Assembly (NCBI RefSeq): GCF_029433115.1
Contig: NZ_JARNTV010000026.1
Location: 1 to 54,075, forward strand
DNA length: 54,075 nt
Reading direction: 5' to 3'
Source of the DNA: Sphingomonas sp. AOB5
GTDB lineage: Bacteria; Pseudomonadota; Alphaproteobacteria; Sphingomonadales; Sphingomonadaceae
Below the pieces are notes generated by a model that was not told the origin of the DNA, did no database searches, and worked only from the letters and a program-made list of their open reading frames with translations. Position 1 is the first letter of the stretch. Each line of letters starts with the position of its first letter. Positions 1-7,449 of the stretch are shown one piece after another. Position numbers and translations under genes: made by a program.

Positions 1-680
1 GGCTGGCGGCAACGGCGGCGCTGACCGACGCCGGGGCCGAAGTGACGCTGGCAGCGCGCTCGCGCGACGAGATCGAAGCCGGGGCGGACGCGATCGGGGG
101 CAATGCGAAGGCCGCAGTGCTGGACGTGTCGGACCTTGCCGCGGTGGAGGCGTTCTTCGCCGCGCGGCCGGCCTTCCATATCCTGGTCAACAATGCGGGG
201 ACCAATCGCCCGAAGCCGATGCAGGATGTGAGCGAAGCCGATTACGACGCGGTGCTCGATCTCAACCTCAAGTCCGCCTTCTTCGTCGCGCAGCATTGCG
301 TGAAGGCGATGCTGGCGCAGGGCGTACCCGGATCGCTGATCCATATGGGATCGCAGATGGGCCATGTCGGCGGGCCGAACCGATCGCTCTATTGCGCGTC
401 GAAATGGGCGCTGGAGGGGATGAGCAAGGCGTTCGCGCTCGATCTTGCCGCGCACAATATCCGCAGCAACACGATCGCACCGACCTTTATCGAGACGCCG
501 CTGACCCGGCCATTCTTCGAGAACGAGGCGTTCAAGGCGAGCGTGCTGGCGAAGATCAAGCTGGGGCGGATCGGGCAGGTCGAGGATCTGATGGGCGCGA
601 TCCTGTTCCTCGCGTCCGATGCCTCGGCGTTGATGACCGGAACATCGATGGTGATCGATGGCGGCTGGACCGCCGATTGA
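1..680 (+). CDS. SDR family oxidoreductase, 5' end outside window
   Basis: The reading frame is open from base 3, so the true start lies left of the window and the NAD(P)-binding glycine motif is not seen. Visible classical SDR features are the LVNNAG strand-4 motif, the active-site YCASK (Tyr-X3-Lys), a PTFIETP loop after the catalytic region and the C-terminal DGGW ending. The family reduces or oxidises alcohols and ketones with NAD(P)H in the cytoplasm. The stop is 10 bases before the next ATG (FAH-fold enzyme), so it probably heads or continues the ring-cleavage operon. The substrate is not readable from sequence. Confidence 0.88.
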   Translation, partial: LAATAALTDAGAEVTLAARSRDEIEAGADAIGGNAKAAVLDVSDLAAVEAFFAARPAFHILVNNAGTNRPKPMQDVSEADYDAVLDLNLKSAFFVAQHCVKAMLAQGVPGSLIHMGSQMGHVGGPNRSLYCASKWALEGMSKAFALDLAAHNIRSNTIAPTFIETPLTRPFFENEAFKASVLAKIKLGRIGQVEDLMGAILFLASDASALMTGTSMVIDGGWTAD

Positions 681-690
681 GGAGAGACGG

Positions 691-1671
691 ATGAAGCTCG
701 CAACGCTCAAATCGGATGGCCGCGATGGCAGGCTGGTGGTGGTCGCGCGCGACCTGACCCGCGCGGTTTCCGCCGACGGGATTGCCGCGACGATGCAGGA
801 TGCGCTCGAACGCTGGAGCGAGGTCGAGGCCCCGCTGCGCGCTTTGTTCAACCGGCTTCAGGCAGACGAAGCAGAAGGCGCATTCGACTTCGACCCCACG
901 CAGGCGCTCGCACCCTTGCCGCGCGCGTGGCAGTGGCTCGATGGCTCGGCCTATAAGAGCCATGGCGCGCTGATGGACAAGGTGTTCGGGATGGACCCGC
1001 CCAAGACCGACCGGCCGCTGATGTATCAGGGCGTGTCCGATCAGTTCCTGAGCGCCACCGCCGACGTGCCGATGCGCAATGCCGAGGAAGGCATCGATTT
1101 CGAGGGCGAGTTCGGCATCATCGTCGACGAAGTACCGATGGGCACCGCGCCCGCGGACGCGATGCGGCACATCCGCCTGATCGTGCAGATCAACGACTGG
1201 TCGCTGCGCAAGCTGGCGCCGATCGAGATGAAGACCGGCTTCGGCTGGATCCAGGCCAAGCCGCCATGCAGCGCCGCCCCGGTAGCCGTGACGCCCGACG
1301 AGCTGGGCGCGGCATGGGCGGACGGCCGCGTCCATCTGCCGCTGAACGTCTGGTGGAACGAAGCGAAGTTCGGCGCCGCCTTGGGCGGGGCGATGGGGCA
1401 TGGCTTTCACGAACTGGTCGCCCATGCCGCGCACAGCCGCCGGCTGGTGGCAGGAACGATCATCGGATCGGGCACCGTATCGAATGAGAATTATCGCGAG
1501 GTCGGCTCGTCCTGCATCGCCGAGCGGCGCGGGATCGAGATCGAGGATCAGGGCGAGCCGAAGACGCCGTTCATGGCGTTCGGCGACCGCGTGCGCATGG
1601 AAGTGACGCTTGGCGACGGCACGCCGGTGTTCGGCAAGATCGATCAGCAGGTGGTGGAAGCGGCGCCCTAG
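691..1671 (+). CDS. Fumarylacetoacetate hydrolase family protein (about 330-aa type)
   Basis: This 326-residue protein starts at the ATG preceded by GGAGAG; an in-frame ATG at 658 lies inside the previous gene and is unlikely. It has the FAH fold: acidic metal ligands in IDFEGEFGIIVDE and the Asp of INDWSLRKL, then a GSGTVSNEN loop near the C terminus. The N-terminal MKLATLKSDGRDG and PLPRAWQWLDGS blocks are typical of the about 330-residue bacterial COG0179 enzymes often found near homogentisate or meta-cleavage genes. The family hydrolyses C-C bonds of diketo acids or hydrates 2-oxo-4-enoates with Mg or Mn. Next to VOC dioxygenases, a role after ring opening is the natural inference. Confidence 0.85.
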   Translation: MKLATLKSDGRDGRLVVVARDLTRAVSADGIAATMQDALERWSEVEAPLRALFNRLQADEAEGAFDFDPTQALAPLPRAWQWLDGSAYKSHGALMDKVFGMDPPKTDRPLMYQGVSDQFLSATADVPMRNAEEGIDFEGEFGIIVDEVPMGTAPADAMRHIRLIVQINDWSLRKLAPIEMKTGFGWIQAKPPCSAAPVAVTPDELGAAWADGRVHLPLNVWWNEAKFGAALGGAMGHGFHELVAHAAHSRRLVAGTIIGSGTVSNENYREVGSSCIAERRGIEIEDQGEPKTPFMAFGDRVRMEVTLGDGTPVFGKIDQQVVEAAP

Positions 1672-1678
1672 TGGAGAT

Positions 1679-1697
1679 CCGGGCCCAAAGGGCCCGG
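1679..1697 (+). terminator. Perfect 8-bp GC stem-loop between FAH-type and VOC genes
   Basis: CCGGGCCC, loop AAA, GGGCCCGG begins 8 bases after the stop of the FAH-type gene, 85 bases before the next start. Only two T residues follow, so it could be an attenuator or RNA-stabilising hairpin rather than a full rho-independent terminator. Confidence 0.45.
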
Positions 1698-1781
1698 TTG
1701 GCCAATAGCTGCGATCCGAAACTTGGATTTCTCCCGGCGGCAAGGCTGTGGGAGGGCTGATCTCAGGACGAGGGGACTGAA

Positions 1782-2858
1782 ATGGCAATCCTGGGTGTTG
1801 AGAGCGCAATTTTCGGCGTCGACGATCTCGATCGTTGCACGACCTTCTGGGAAGATTTCGGTCTCACCCTGAAGTCGCGCGATGCGGACGAGAGCGTGTT
1901 CGAGCTGCCCAGCGGATCGAAGATCGTGGTCCGCCGCCGCGGCGATCCGCGCCTGCCCGCTTTCTATTCGGCGAAGGTCGGCGTGCACGAGACGATCTGG
2001 GGCGTCGATACGCAGGAAGCGCTCGACACGCTGATCGCGGACCTGAAGACCGACCGCGAGGTGACGGTCGATCCCGATGGCACCGCGCATTTCGCCTGCG
2101 ACGACGGGTCGCCGATCGGACTGCGCCTGTGGGCCAAGAAGCAGGTCGTGTCGCAACCCGATCCGGTCAACGCGCCGGGCAATATCCAGCGGCTGAACGT
2201 GATGCGCAAATGGCGCCCGCGCGCGCTGCCCAAGACGATCAACCACATCGTCTTCTTCGCGCACGACTATGTCGCCAGCCTGGAATTCTACATCAACCGG
2301 CTGGGCTTCCGCTATGTCGACCATTCGCGCGGCGCAGGTGCGTTCGCGCGGGCCGACGGCACCAACGAGCATCACTCGATCTTCTGGGTCTCGACCGCGC
2401 TGCCGGTCGCGCCCGACGAACCCGGCTTCATGCACATCGCCTTCGGCCTCGAGGATATCGACGAGCTGATGATCGGCGTGAATTACATGGAGAAGAAGGG
2501 CTGGAAGAATCAGAGCGTCAACAGCTCGGGCGGGCTTTCGCGGCACCGCATCTCCAGCGCGATCTACTATTATTTCGACAATCCCTCGGGCGGCGAGGCC
2601 GAGTATCATGTCGATACCGACTATCTCGACGATCAGTGGGTGCCGCGCGTGTGGGACTGGAAGTTCGGATCGCTGATGTGGGCGACCACCATCCCCAGCT
2701 TCTGGGCCGGCGAGGTCGAATGGGACATGAAGTTCGACGCCGACCGATCCTCGCTCGAGCCGTTCCGGCGGCCGCCCAACGCGCAGGTCAAGCCGCCCGC
2801 GGGCAAGCTGCCGGATGGGCTGGAAGGCCTGACCAGCGAAGACGAGCATGCGATCTGA
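1782..2858 (+). CDS. Two-domain VOC protein, probable extradiol-type ring-cleavage dioxygenase
   Basis: This 358-residue protein has two tandem vicinal-oxygen-chelate domains, roughly residues 3-120 and 152-285. Only the second carries a complete metal triad: His155 (INHIVFF), His218 (GFMHIAFG) and Glu274 (EAEYH), the 2-His-1-Glu set of type I extradiol dioxygenases such as catechol 2,3- or dihydroxybiphenyl dioxygenase. A C-terminal tail of about 75 residues rich in Trp and Pro is unusual for the family. It follows an FAH-type hydrolase and precedes a second VOC gene with almost no gap. The inferred role is O2-dependent opening of a catecholic or related ring. A non-oxygenase VOC activity cannot be excluded. 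Confidence 0.82.
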   Translation: MAILGVESAIFGVDDLDRCTTFWEDFGLTLKSRDADESVFELPSGSKIVVRRRGDPRLPAFYSAKVGVHETIWGVDTQEALDTLIADLKTDREVTVDPDGTAHFACDDGSPIGLRLWAKKQVVSQPDPVNAPGNIQRLNVMRKWRPRALPKTINHIVFFAHDYVASLEFYINRLGFRYVDHSRGAGAFARADGTNEHHSIFWVSTALPVAPDEPGFMHIAFGLEDIDELMIGVNYMEKKGWKNQSVNSSGGLSRHRISSAIYYYFDNPSGGEAEYHVDTDYLDDQWVPRVWDWKFGSLMWATTIPSFWAGEVEWDMKFDADRSSLEPFRRPPNAQVKPPAGKLPDGLEGLTSEDEHAI

Positions 2859-2859
2859 G

Positions 2860-3285
2860 ATGAACTTCTGGTATCATCATGGCGGCGTCAGCGTGGCCGA
2901 TCTCGATGCATCGATCGCCTGGTATCGCGATGTGCTGGGCTTCGAGCTGGACAAGCGCTTTCACGTGCCGACGATCCCGGCCGACATTGCGATGATGCGC
3001 AACGGCGACCTCTATTTCGAGCTGTTCGAAGTGCCGGGATCCAAGGCGTTGCCGCATGACCGGCGCGTGCCCGACGACGACCTTCAGACCCAGGGCAACA
3101 AGCATGTCGCCTTCGTGGTGCAGGACGCCGCGGCGTTCGCTGCCGAGATCGAGAGCCGCGGCGCGGACATCGTGTGGGTCAAGAAGATGCCGCACGGATC
3201 GAACGCCTTCATCCGCGACAATTCGGGCAATCTGATCGAGTTCGTCGAGGAGCCGGTGCCGAGCGGGCTGCCGGGATCGCTGTGA
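2860..3285 (+). CDS. Single-domain VOC (glyoxalase/epimerase-like) protein
   Basis: About 141 residues. Candidate ligands are His of WYHHGGVSVADLD, Glu of LYFELFEVPG, His of NKHVAFVV and Glu of NLIEFVEEP, the H-E-H-E pattern of glyoxalase I and methylmalonyl-CoA epimerase relatives rather than the 2-His-1-Glu dioxygenase set. Two starts are possible: ATG 2848, overlapping the previous gene by 11 bases, or ATG 2860, one base past its TGA. I chose the second because the VOC fold begins immediately after it. The stop overlaps the GTG of the next SDR by four bases, so translation is probably coupled. Isomerisation of a ring-fission product is a plausible job. Confidence 0.82.
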   Translation: MNFWYHHGGVSVADLDASIAWYRDVLGFELDKRFHVPTIPADIAMMRNGDLYFELFEVPGSKALPHDRRVPDDDLQTQGNKHVAFVVQDAAAFAAEIESRGADIVWVKKMPHGSNAFIRDNSGNLIEFVEEPVPSGLPGSL

Positions 3286-4052
3286 CCCTGTCCAACCGTC
3301 TCGAAGGCAAGGTCGCGATCGTCACCGGCACCGGCAACGGGATCGGCAAGGGCGTGGCCCTGATGTTCGCGCGGCACGGCGCGCGGGTGATCGGGTGCGA
3401 TATCGATCATGCCGCCGCCGAAGCGACGCTGGCCGAAGCGCGTAACGAAGGACTCTCGTTCCACAGCCTGCACCCTTGCGACCTGACCACGCCCGATGGC
3501 GCACAGGCGCTGGCGGATTTCGCGGTGGAGAAGGCCGGGCGGATCGATGTGCTGGTCAATGCCGCAGCGTTCGGCGTGTTCAAATTGATCGAGGAAATGA
3601 GCTTCGACGACTGGAAGCGGACGCTTTCGGGCGAACTCGACCTCGTCTTCCTGCTGACCAAGGCGGTGTGGCCGCATCTGATCGCGGCGGGCGGCGGATC
3701 GATTATCAACTTCGCGTCGGCCAATGCCTATCAGGCGCTGCCCGGCAGCGGTGCGCTGGCGCATTGCGCGGGCAAGGGCGGCGTACTCGCGCTGACCCGC
3801 CAGCTGGCGATGGAAGGCGGGCCGCACGGCATCCGCGCCAATAGCATCTCGCCCGGCATGATCGTCACCGCCGCCACCGCCCCGGTCGTCGCCGATCCGG
3901 CGATGCGCGAGACGATCCTTGCCAAGAAGATGATCAAGCGGCTCGGCCAGCCCGAGGATGTGGCCTGGCTGGCGACCTTCCTCGCTTCCGACGAATCCGC
4001 CTGGATCACCGGCAGCGACCATCACATCGACGGAGGAGCGACCGCATGGTGA
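3282..4052 (+). CDS. SDR family protein with His in place of the catalytic Tyr
   Basis: The GTG start overlaps the preceding TGA (GTGA) and gives 256 residues starting just before the Rossmann strand. TGTGNGIGKG is the cofactor-binding glycine motif, LVNAAAFG replaces NNAG, and DGGATAW ends the protein. Where SDRs carry Tyr-X3-Lys the sequence reads His-Cys-Ala-Gly-Lys (codons cat tgc gcg ggc aag near 3760), so the proton-donating Tyr is missing while Ser (NFAS) and Lys remain. It could be a non-redox isomerase or dehydratase, or an enzyme using His as the acid. It ends overlapping the cupin gene by 7 bases. Confidence 0.85.
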   Translation: MTLSNRLEGKVAIVTGTGNGIGKGVALMFARHGARVIGCDIDHAAAEATLAEARNEGLSFHSLHPCDLTTPDGAQALADFAVEKAGRIDVLVNAAAFGVFKLIEEMSFDDWKRTLSGELDLVFLLTKAVWPHLIAAGGGSIINFASANAYQALPGSGALAHCAGKGGVLALTRQLAMEGGPHGIRANSISPGMIVTAATAPVVADPAMRETILAKKMIKRLGQPEDVAWLATFLASDESAWITGSDHHIDGGATAW

Positions 4053-4591
4053 GGCCCGTACGCCGCATCGTCACCGGGCATGACGCGAAGGGCGAGGCGA
4101 TCATCGTCGCGGACGGATCGCCCGCGCGCGTCTATGACCAGCTCGGCCAGCCGGGGCTGGTCTTCCACGAGATCTGGAACACGCAGCAGACCCCCGCGCA
4201 GATCGACCGCGATACTGCGGAAGCAGGCGAAGCCAGCCTGACGCTGGCCCCGCCCGCGCACGGCACGCGCATCCGCGTGCTCGACATTCCGCCCGACACC
4301 GACGAGTTCGACGATGAAGCCGCGCGCGAAGTGTTCGAGGCGATCGGCGGTGGCGACGCGCATCATGGCGGCAAGCGCCACGCGACGATGCACCGCACCC
4401 GCAGCATCGATTATGGCATCGTGCTGGAAGGCGAGATCACCCTGCTGCTCGACGAGCAGGAGACGGTGGTGCGCGCGGGCGAGATCGTCGTCCAGCGCGG
4501 CACCAATCATGGCTGGGCGAACCATTCGGGCGCCAATTGCCGCATCGCCTTCATCCTGATCGACGGCGTGTTCGACGCCGACATCGTCTGA
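4046..4591 (+). CDS. Cupin-domain protein
   Basis: This 181-residue protein has one cupin barrel in its C-terminal half. Motif 1 is around MHRTRSIDYGIVLEGEITL and motif 2 is around GEIVVQRGTNHGWANHSG, with His and Glu positioned to bind a metal. The N-terminal half carries a long acidic linker (PPDTDEFDDEAA). The start ATG overlaps the upstream TGA, indicating translational coupling within the ring-cleavage operon. Cupins of this size include ring-cleaving dioxygenases, isomerases and sugar-binding proteins. The pathway context favours an enzyme acting on the same substrate series, but the exact reaction is not assignable. Confidence 0.8.
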   Translation: MVRPVRRIVTGHDAKGEAIIVADGSPARVYDQLGQPGLVFHEIWNTQQTPAQIDRDTAEAGEASLTLAPPAHGTRIRVLDIPPDTDEFDDEAAREVFEAIGGGDAHHGGKRHATMHRTRSIDYGIVLEGEITLLLDEQETVVRAGEIVVQRGTNHGWANHSGANCRIAFILIDGVFDADIV

Positions 4592-4610
4592 CCCTTCGGA
4601 GTCCCTTTCC

Positions 4611-5777
4611 ATGGCCATGTTCGAATATTTCCCGGGCAATTATATCTGGAACCTGTCGGTCGACATCGCGATCGAGAGCGGCGCCCAGATCGGCGAGATC
4701 GAGGAGATCTGCCGCCCGATCCGCGAGGCCGCGGCCAAGGGCGCCGATGCCGGCACCGCGCAATTCTTCGATGCATGGTACGCGATGGCCGAGAAGCTGG
4801 TGATGCTGGCGGACGAGGACGAGGCGAAGGGCCGCACCTTCAGCGCCGCGACCAAGCTGCATCGCGCCGCGCTCTATTACCAGACCGCCGAGCGCATGCA
4901 GGCGCGCACCTATGCCCCGCGCTGGGAAGCGTTCCGCAAGGGCATCGCCACCTTCCAGAAGGCGATGGCGCTCTCGAAAGAACCCTATGAGCGGATCGAG
5001 ATCGACTATCTGGACGGCAAGGTTCCGGGCTTCCTGACCTTGGCCGAAAGCACCGACGGCAATCCGCCGCCGGTGATGGTGTTCTGCAACGGCCTCGATA
5101 GCTCGAAGGAGATGCTCTACTGGACCCGCATGTCGCGCGAGCTGCGCCGGCGCGGGGTCTCGGTGCTCCATGTCGACCAGCCGGGTACCGGTGAATCGCT
5201 GCGCACCCACAATCTGCCCGCGGTCTACAATACCGAAGCCTGGGCCAGCCTGATCGTCGACCGGCTCCAGCAGCATCCCGGCATCGACCCGAAGCGGATC
5301 GGCATGATGGGCATTTCGCTCGGCGGCTATTACGCGCCGCGCGCTGTGGCGATGGAGCCGCGCTTTGCGCTGGGCGCCGTGTGGGGCGCGAACCATGACT
5401 GGGCCGAAGTGCAACGCCGCCGCCTCAATCGCGAGGGCGAGAATCCGGTGCCGCATTATTGGGAGCATGTCCGCTGGGTGTGGGGTGCCAAGGACCAGGA
5501 CGAGTTCATGGAGCTGTCCGGCAAGGCGACGCTCGACGGCGTGCTGCAGAATGTGAAGGTGCCCTTCCTCGTCACCCATGGCGAGAAGGACCGCCAGATC
5601 CCGCTCGAATATGCGCACAAAAGCTATGAGGCGCTGGTCAACAGCCCCAAGCGCGAGCTGAAGATCTTCACCGATCGCGAACAGGGCGTCGAGCACACGA
5701 GCGTCGACAATCTGGCCAACGCGCGCGACTATATCGCCGACTGGATCGCCGAGACGTTCGGTACCGTGACGGGTTAA
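4611..5777 (+). CDS. Alpha/beta hydrolase, FrsA / 2,6-dihydropseudooxynicotine hydrolase-like
   Basis: This 388-residue hydrolase has a helical N-terminal extension (about residues 1-125) before the alpha/beta core. The nucleophile Ser236 sits in GISLGG, Asp327 in GEKDRQ and His362 in VEHTSVD, with an oxyanion loop at VFCNGLDSS. The extension plus core matches the family containing dihydropseudooxynicotine hydrolase, which cleaves C-C bonds of diketones, and FrsA-type esterases. Next to VOC and FAH-type genes, hydrolytic C-C cleavage of a diketone intermediate is a reasonable inference. Ordinary ester hydrolysis is the main alternative. It is cytoplasmic, with no signal peptide. Confidence 0.84.
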   Translation: MAMFEYFPGNYIWNLSVDIAIESGAQIGEIEEICRPIREAAAKGADAGTAQFFDAWYAMAEKLVMLADEDEAKGRTFSAATKLHRAALYYQTAERMQARTYAPRWEAFRKGIATFQKAMALSKEPYERIEIDYLDGKVPGFLTLAESTDGNPPPVMVFCNGLDSSKEMLYWTRMSRELRRRGVSVLHVDQPGTGESLRTHNLPAVYNTEAWASLIVDRLQQHPGIDPKRIGMMGISLGGYYAPRAVAMEPRFALGAVWGANHDWAEVQRRRLNREGENPVPHYWEHVRWVWGAKDQDEFMELSGKATLDGVLQNVKVPFLVTHGEKDRQIPLEYAHKSYEALVNSPKRELKIFTDREQGVEHTSVDNLANARDYIADWIAETFGTVTG

Positions 5778-5782
5778 GACGC

Positions 5783-6082
5783 ATGATATTCGAGATCGCC
5801 GAGATCGAAGTGGCCGAGGGCAGCCAGGCGGCATTCGAAGCGGCGGTAAGCGAAGCGCTGCCCCTGTTCCGCGAAGCCGCCGGGTGCCGCAGCATGAAGC
5901 TGGAACGCGGGATCGAAAGCCCGACGCGCTACCTGCTGGTGGTCTGCTGGGACACAGTCGAGGACCATATGGTCGGGTTCCGCGAAAGCGCCGCGTTCCA
6001 GCAATGGCGCGCGCTGGCCGGACCTCATTTTGCTGCGCCGCCCAGGGTGCAGCATGTCGAGACGGTGGTAGCCGGTTTCTAG
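5783..6082 (+). CDS. Antibiotic biosynthesis monooxygenase (ABM) domain protein
   Basis: This 99-residue single-domain ferredoxin-like protein has the ABM pattern: an N-terminal strand IFEIAEIEVAEG, Gly-Cys-Arg-Ser after the first helix, the strand RYLLVVCWDTVEDH and FRESAAFQQWRALAGPHF in the last helix. Such proteins are cofactor-free monooxygenases or small decarboxylase/cyclase-like enzymes acting on electron-rich aromatics, and some are merely stress-linked. It starts 5 bases after the hydrolase and its stop overlaps by four bases the stop of the converging HxlR gene, so it is the last gene of the rightward unit. Confidence 0.8.
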   Translation: MIFEIAEIEVAEGSQAAFEAAVSEALPLFREAAGCRSMKLERGIESPTRYLLVVCWDTVEDHMVGFRESAAFQQWRALAGPHFAAPPRVQHVETVVAGF

Positions 6083-6552
6083 TCCTCCCCCAGCGCGTCG
6101 AACCGGTCTCGGCTCGCGCGGATCGCGGGGTTGTTCTCACGCACCCAGTCCATCAGCGACTCCACCCGCTCCAGCAGGCTCAGTCCCAGCCCGGTGATCG
6201 CATAATCGACGCGCGGCGGGATGCTGGGCGTTACGGTGCGGTCGATCAGCCCGTCGCGTTCCAGCGTGCGCAGGCGCAGAGTCAGCATGCGCTGCGAAAT
6301 CTCGCCTTCGGCCGAAGTCGCCGCGACCAGCCGTTTTAGCGTCGCATGACGGAAGCTGCCGATGCGCAGCAGCAGCAGCAGCAACAGGCTCCACCGGTCG
6401 CCGATCCGCGCCGGGATTTCGCGCATCGGATCGCTGCGGTCGCGGCCGTGCAATTCCATGTCGCCGACCAGCGCGATCAGCGCGTCAACCTGCATCTGCG
6501 GCACATCGTCGCCGCGCACCGCCTCGAGGATTTCGGACTCTTTCACGGGCAC
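6079..6552 (-). CDS. HxlR-family transcriptional regulator
   Basis: About 157 residues with the HxlR winged helix centred on IGDRWSLLLLLLLRIG, followed by the recognition region EISQRMLTLRLRTLERDGLIDR and the wing PPRVDYAITGLG. The start is uncertain: the GTG at 6552 lacks a clear ribosome site and falls inside a perfect palindrome, and internal Met codons at 6495 and 6459 would still keep the domain intact. A seven-Leu run, encoded by a CTG-rich triplet tract, lies in the first helix. HxlR proteins respond to aldehydes or small electrophiles and often control the adjacent divergent gene, here the SDR at 6618. Confidence 0.85.
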   Translation of the reverse strand: MPVKESEILEAVRGDDVPQMQVDALIALVGDMELHGRDRSDPMREIPARIGDRWSLLLLLLLRIGSFRHATLKRLVAATSAEGEISQRMLTLRLRTLERDGLIDRTVTPSIPPRVDYAITGLGLSLLERVESLMDWVRENNPAIRASRDRFDALGED

Positions 6553-6563
6553 AAATATGTGCC
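6548..6563. promoter_or_regulatory. Perfect palindrome at the HxlR start codon
   Basis: GGCACA-AATA-TGTGCC is a perfect 6+4+6 inverted repeat in the 65-base divergent region between the HxlR regulator and the SDR-flavoprotein operon. It covers the GTG start of the regulator gene. The position suits an autoregulatory operator that also silences the divergent operon. This is inferred from symmetry and position only. Confidence 0.5.
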
Positions 6564-6617
6564 GTCTTCCGCGCTCCGTCGAGGCGAATTAGCCCGGCCG
6601 TCAACAAGGAGAGGCAC

Positions 6618-7427
6618 GTGCAGGATTTCCAGAATCGCGTCGTCATCGTGACCGGCGCCGGGGGCGGCATCGGCGGAGCGACCGCGCGCATGTTCGCGGG
6701 CCGCGGCGCGAAGCTCGTCTGCGCCGACATATCGCAGGACTATGGCCAGCGCACCGCGGACGCGATTCTGGCGAATGGCGGCGAGGCGATCGCGATCGGC
6801 GCTGATCTGGCCGACGAAGCGCAGATCGCGGCGATGATCGAAGGCGCGATGGCGCATTTCGGCCGGATCGACGTGCTGCACAATAATGCCGCGGACCAGG
6901 CGCCGGAAATGTCGCCGCGGTTCGACACCGATGTCGAGCGTACGCCCGGCTATGTGTGGGAGCGCGCGCTGATGGTGAATGTCCGCGGTACCGCGCTCGC
7001 CTGCCAGTACGCGCTGCCACACATGGTCGCGGGCGGCGGCGGGGCAATCGTCAACACCGTCTCGAACCTCGGCCTCCAGGGCAATCTGGTGCAGGTCGCC
7101 TATTCGGCTTCGAAGGCGGCGCTGATCCAGCTCACCCGCTCGGTCGCGGCATCGCATGGCCGCAAGGGCATCCGCTGCAACGCGGTCGCACCGGGCCTGA
7201 CCCTGACCCAGTCGGTCCGCGACAATGTGCCCCAGCCGCATATCGATGCGGTGCTGGCGGAGACCCTCCTCCCCTATCTCGGCGAGCCCGACGATATTGC
7301 GAGCGCGGTCGTCTTCCTCGCTTCCGACGCGGCGCGATCGATCACCGGCCACACCTTGGTCGTCGATGGCGGCACCGCCAGCCATGTGCCCGGCTTCGAA
7401 GGGCTGTCCCGCGCCAACGCGCACTGA
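6618..7427 (+). CDS. SDR family oxidoreductase
   Basis: This 269-residue classical SDR starts at a GTG 5 bases after AAGGAGAG. The cofactor site is VTGAGGGIGGA, an Asp (CADIS) after strand 2 suggests NAD(H) preference, the strand-4 motif reads LHNNAADQ, the catalytic Tyr-Lys is YSASK, and DGGTASHVPG forms the tail. It is the first gene of the operon divergent from the HxlR regulator and is followed after 22 bases by the CrtI-like flavoprotein, suggesting consecutive oxidation steps on one substrate. The substrate itself is unknown. Confidence 0.87.
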   Translation: MQDFQNRVVIVTGAGGGIGGATARMFAGRGAKLVCADISQDYGQRTADAILANGGEAIAIGADLADEAQIAAMIEGAMAHFGRIDVLHNNAADQAPEMSPRFDTDVERTPGYVWERALMVNVRGTALACQYALPHMVAGGGGAIVNTVSNLGLQGNLVQVAYSASKAALIQLTRSVAASHGRKGIRCNAVAPGLTLTQSVRDNVPQPHIDAVLAETLLPYLGEPDDIASAVVFLASDAARSITGHTLVVDGGTASHVPGFEGLSRANAH

Positions 7428-7449
7428 ATTTCACGAGAAGAAGGAGCCG

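Noticed and set aside
4551..6140. 529-codon minus-strand open frame opposite the alpha/beta hydrolase
   Set aside because: The plus-strand hydrolase has a full catalytic triad; the minus frame has no family features.
6363..6384. CAG/CTG-like triplet repeat tract
   Set aside because: It encodes the seven-Leu run in the HxlR helix. Length changes would be in frame, so a phase-variation switch is unlikely.
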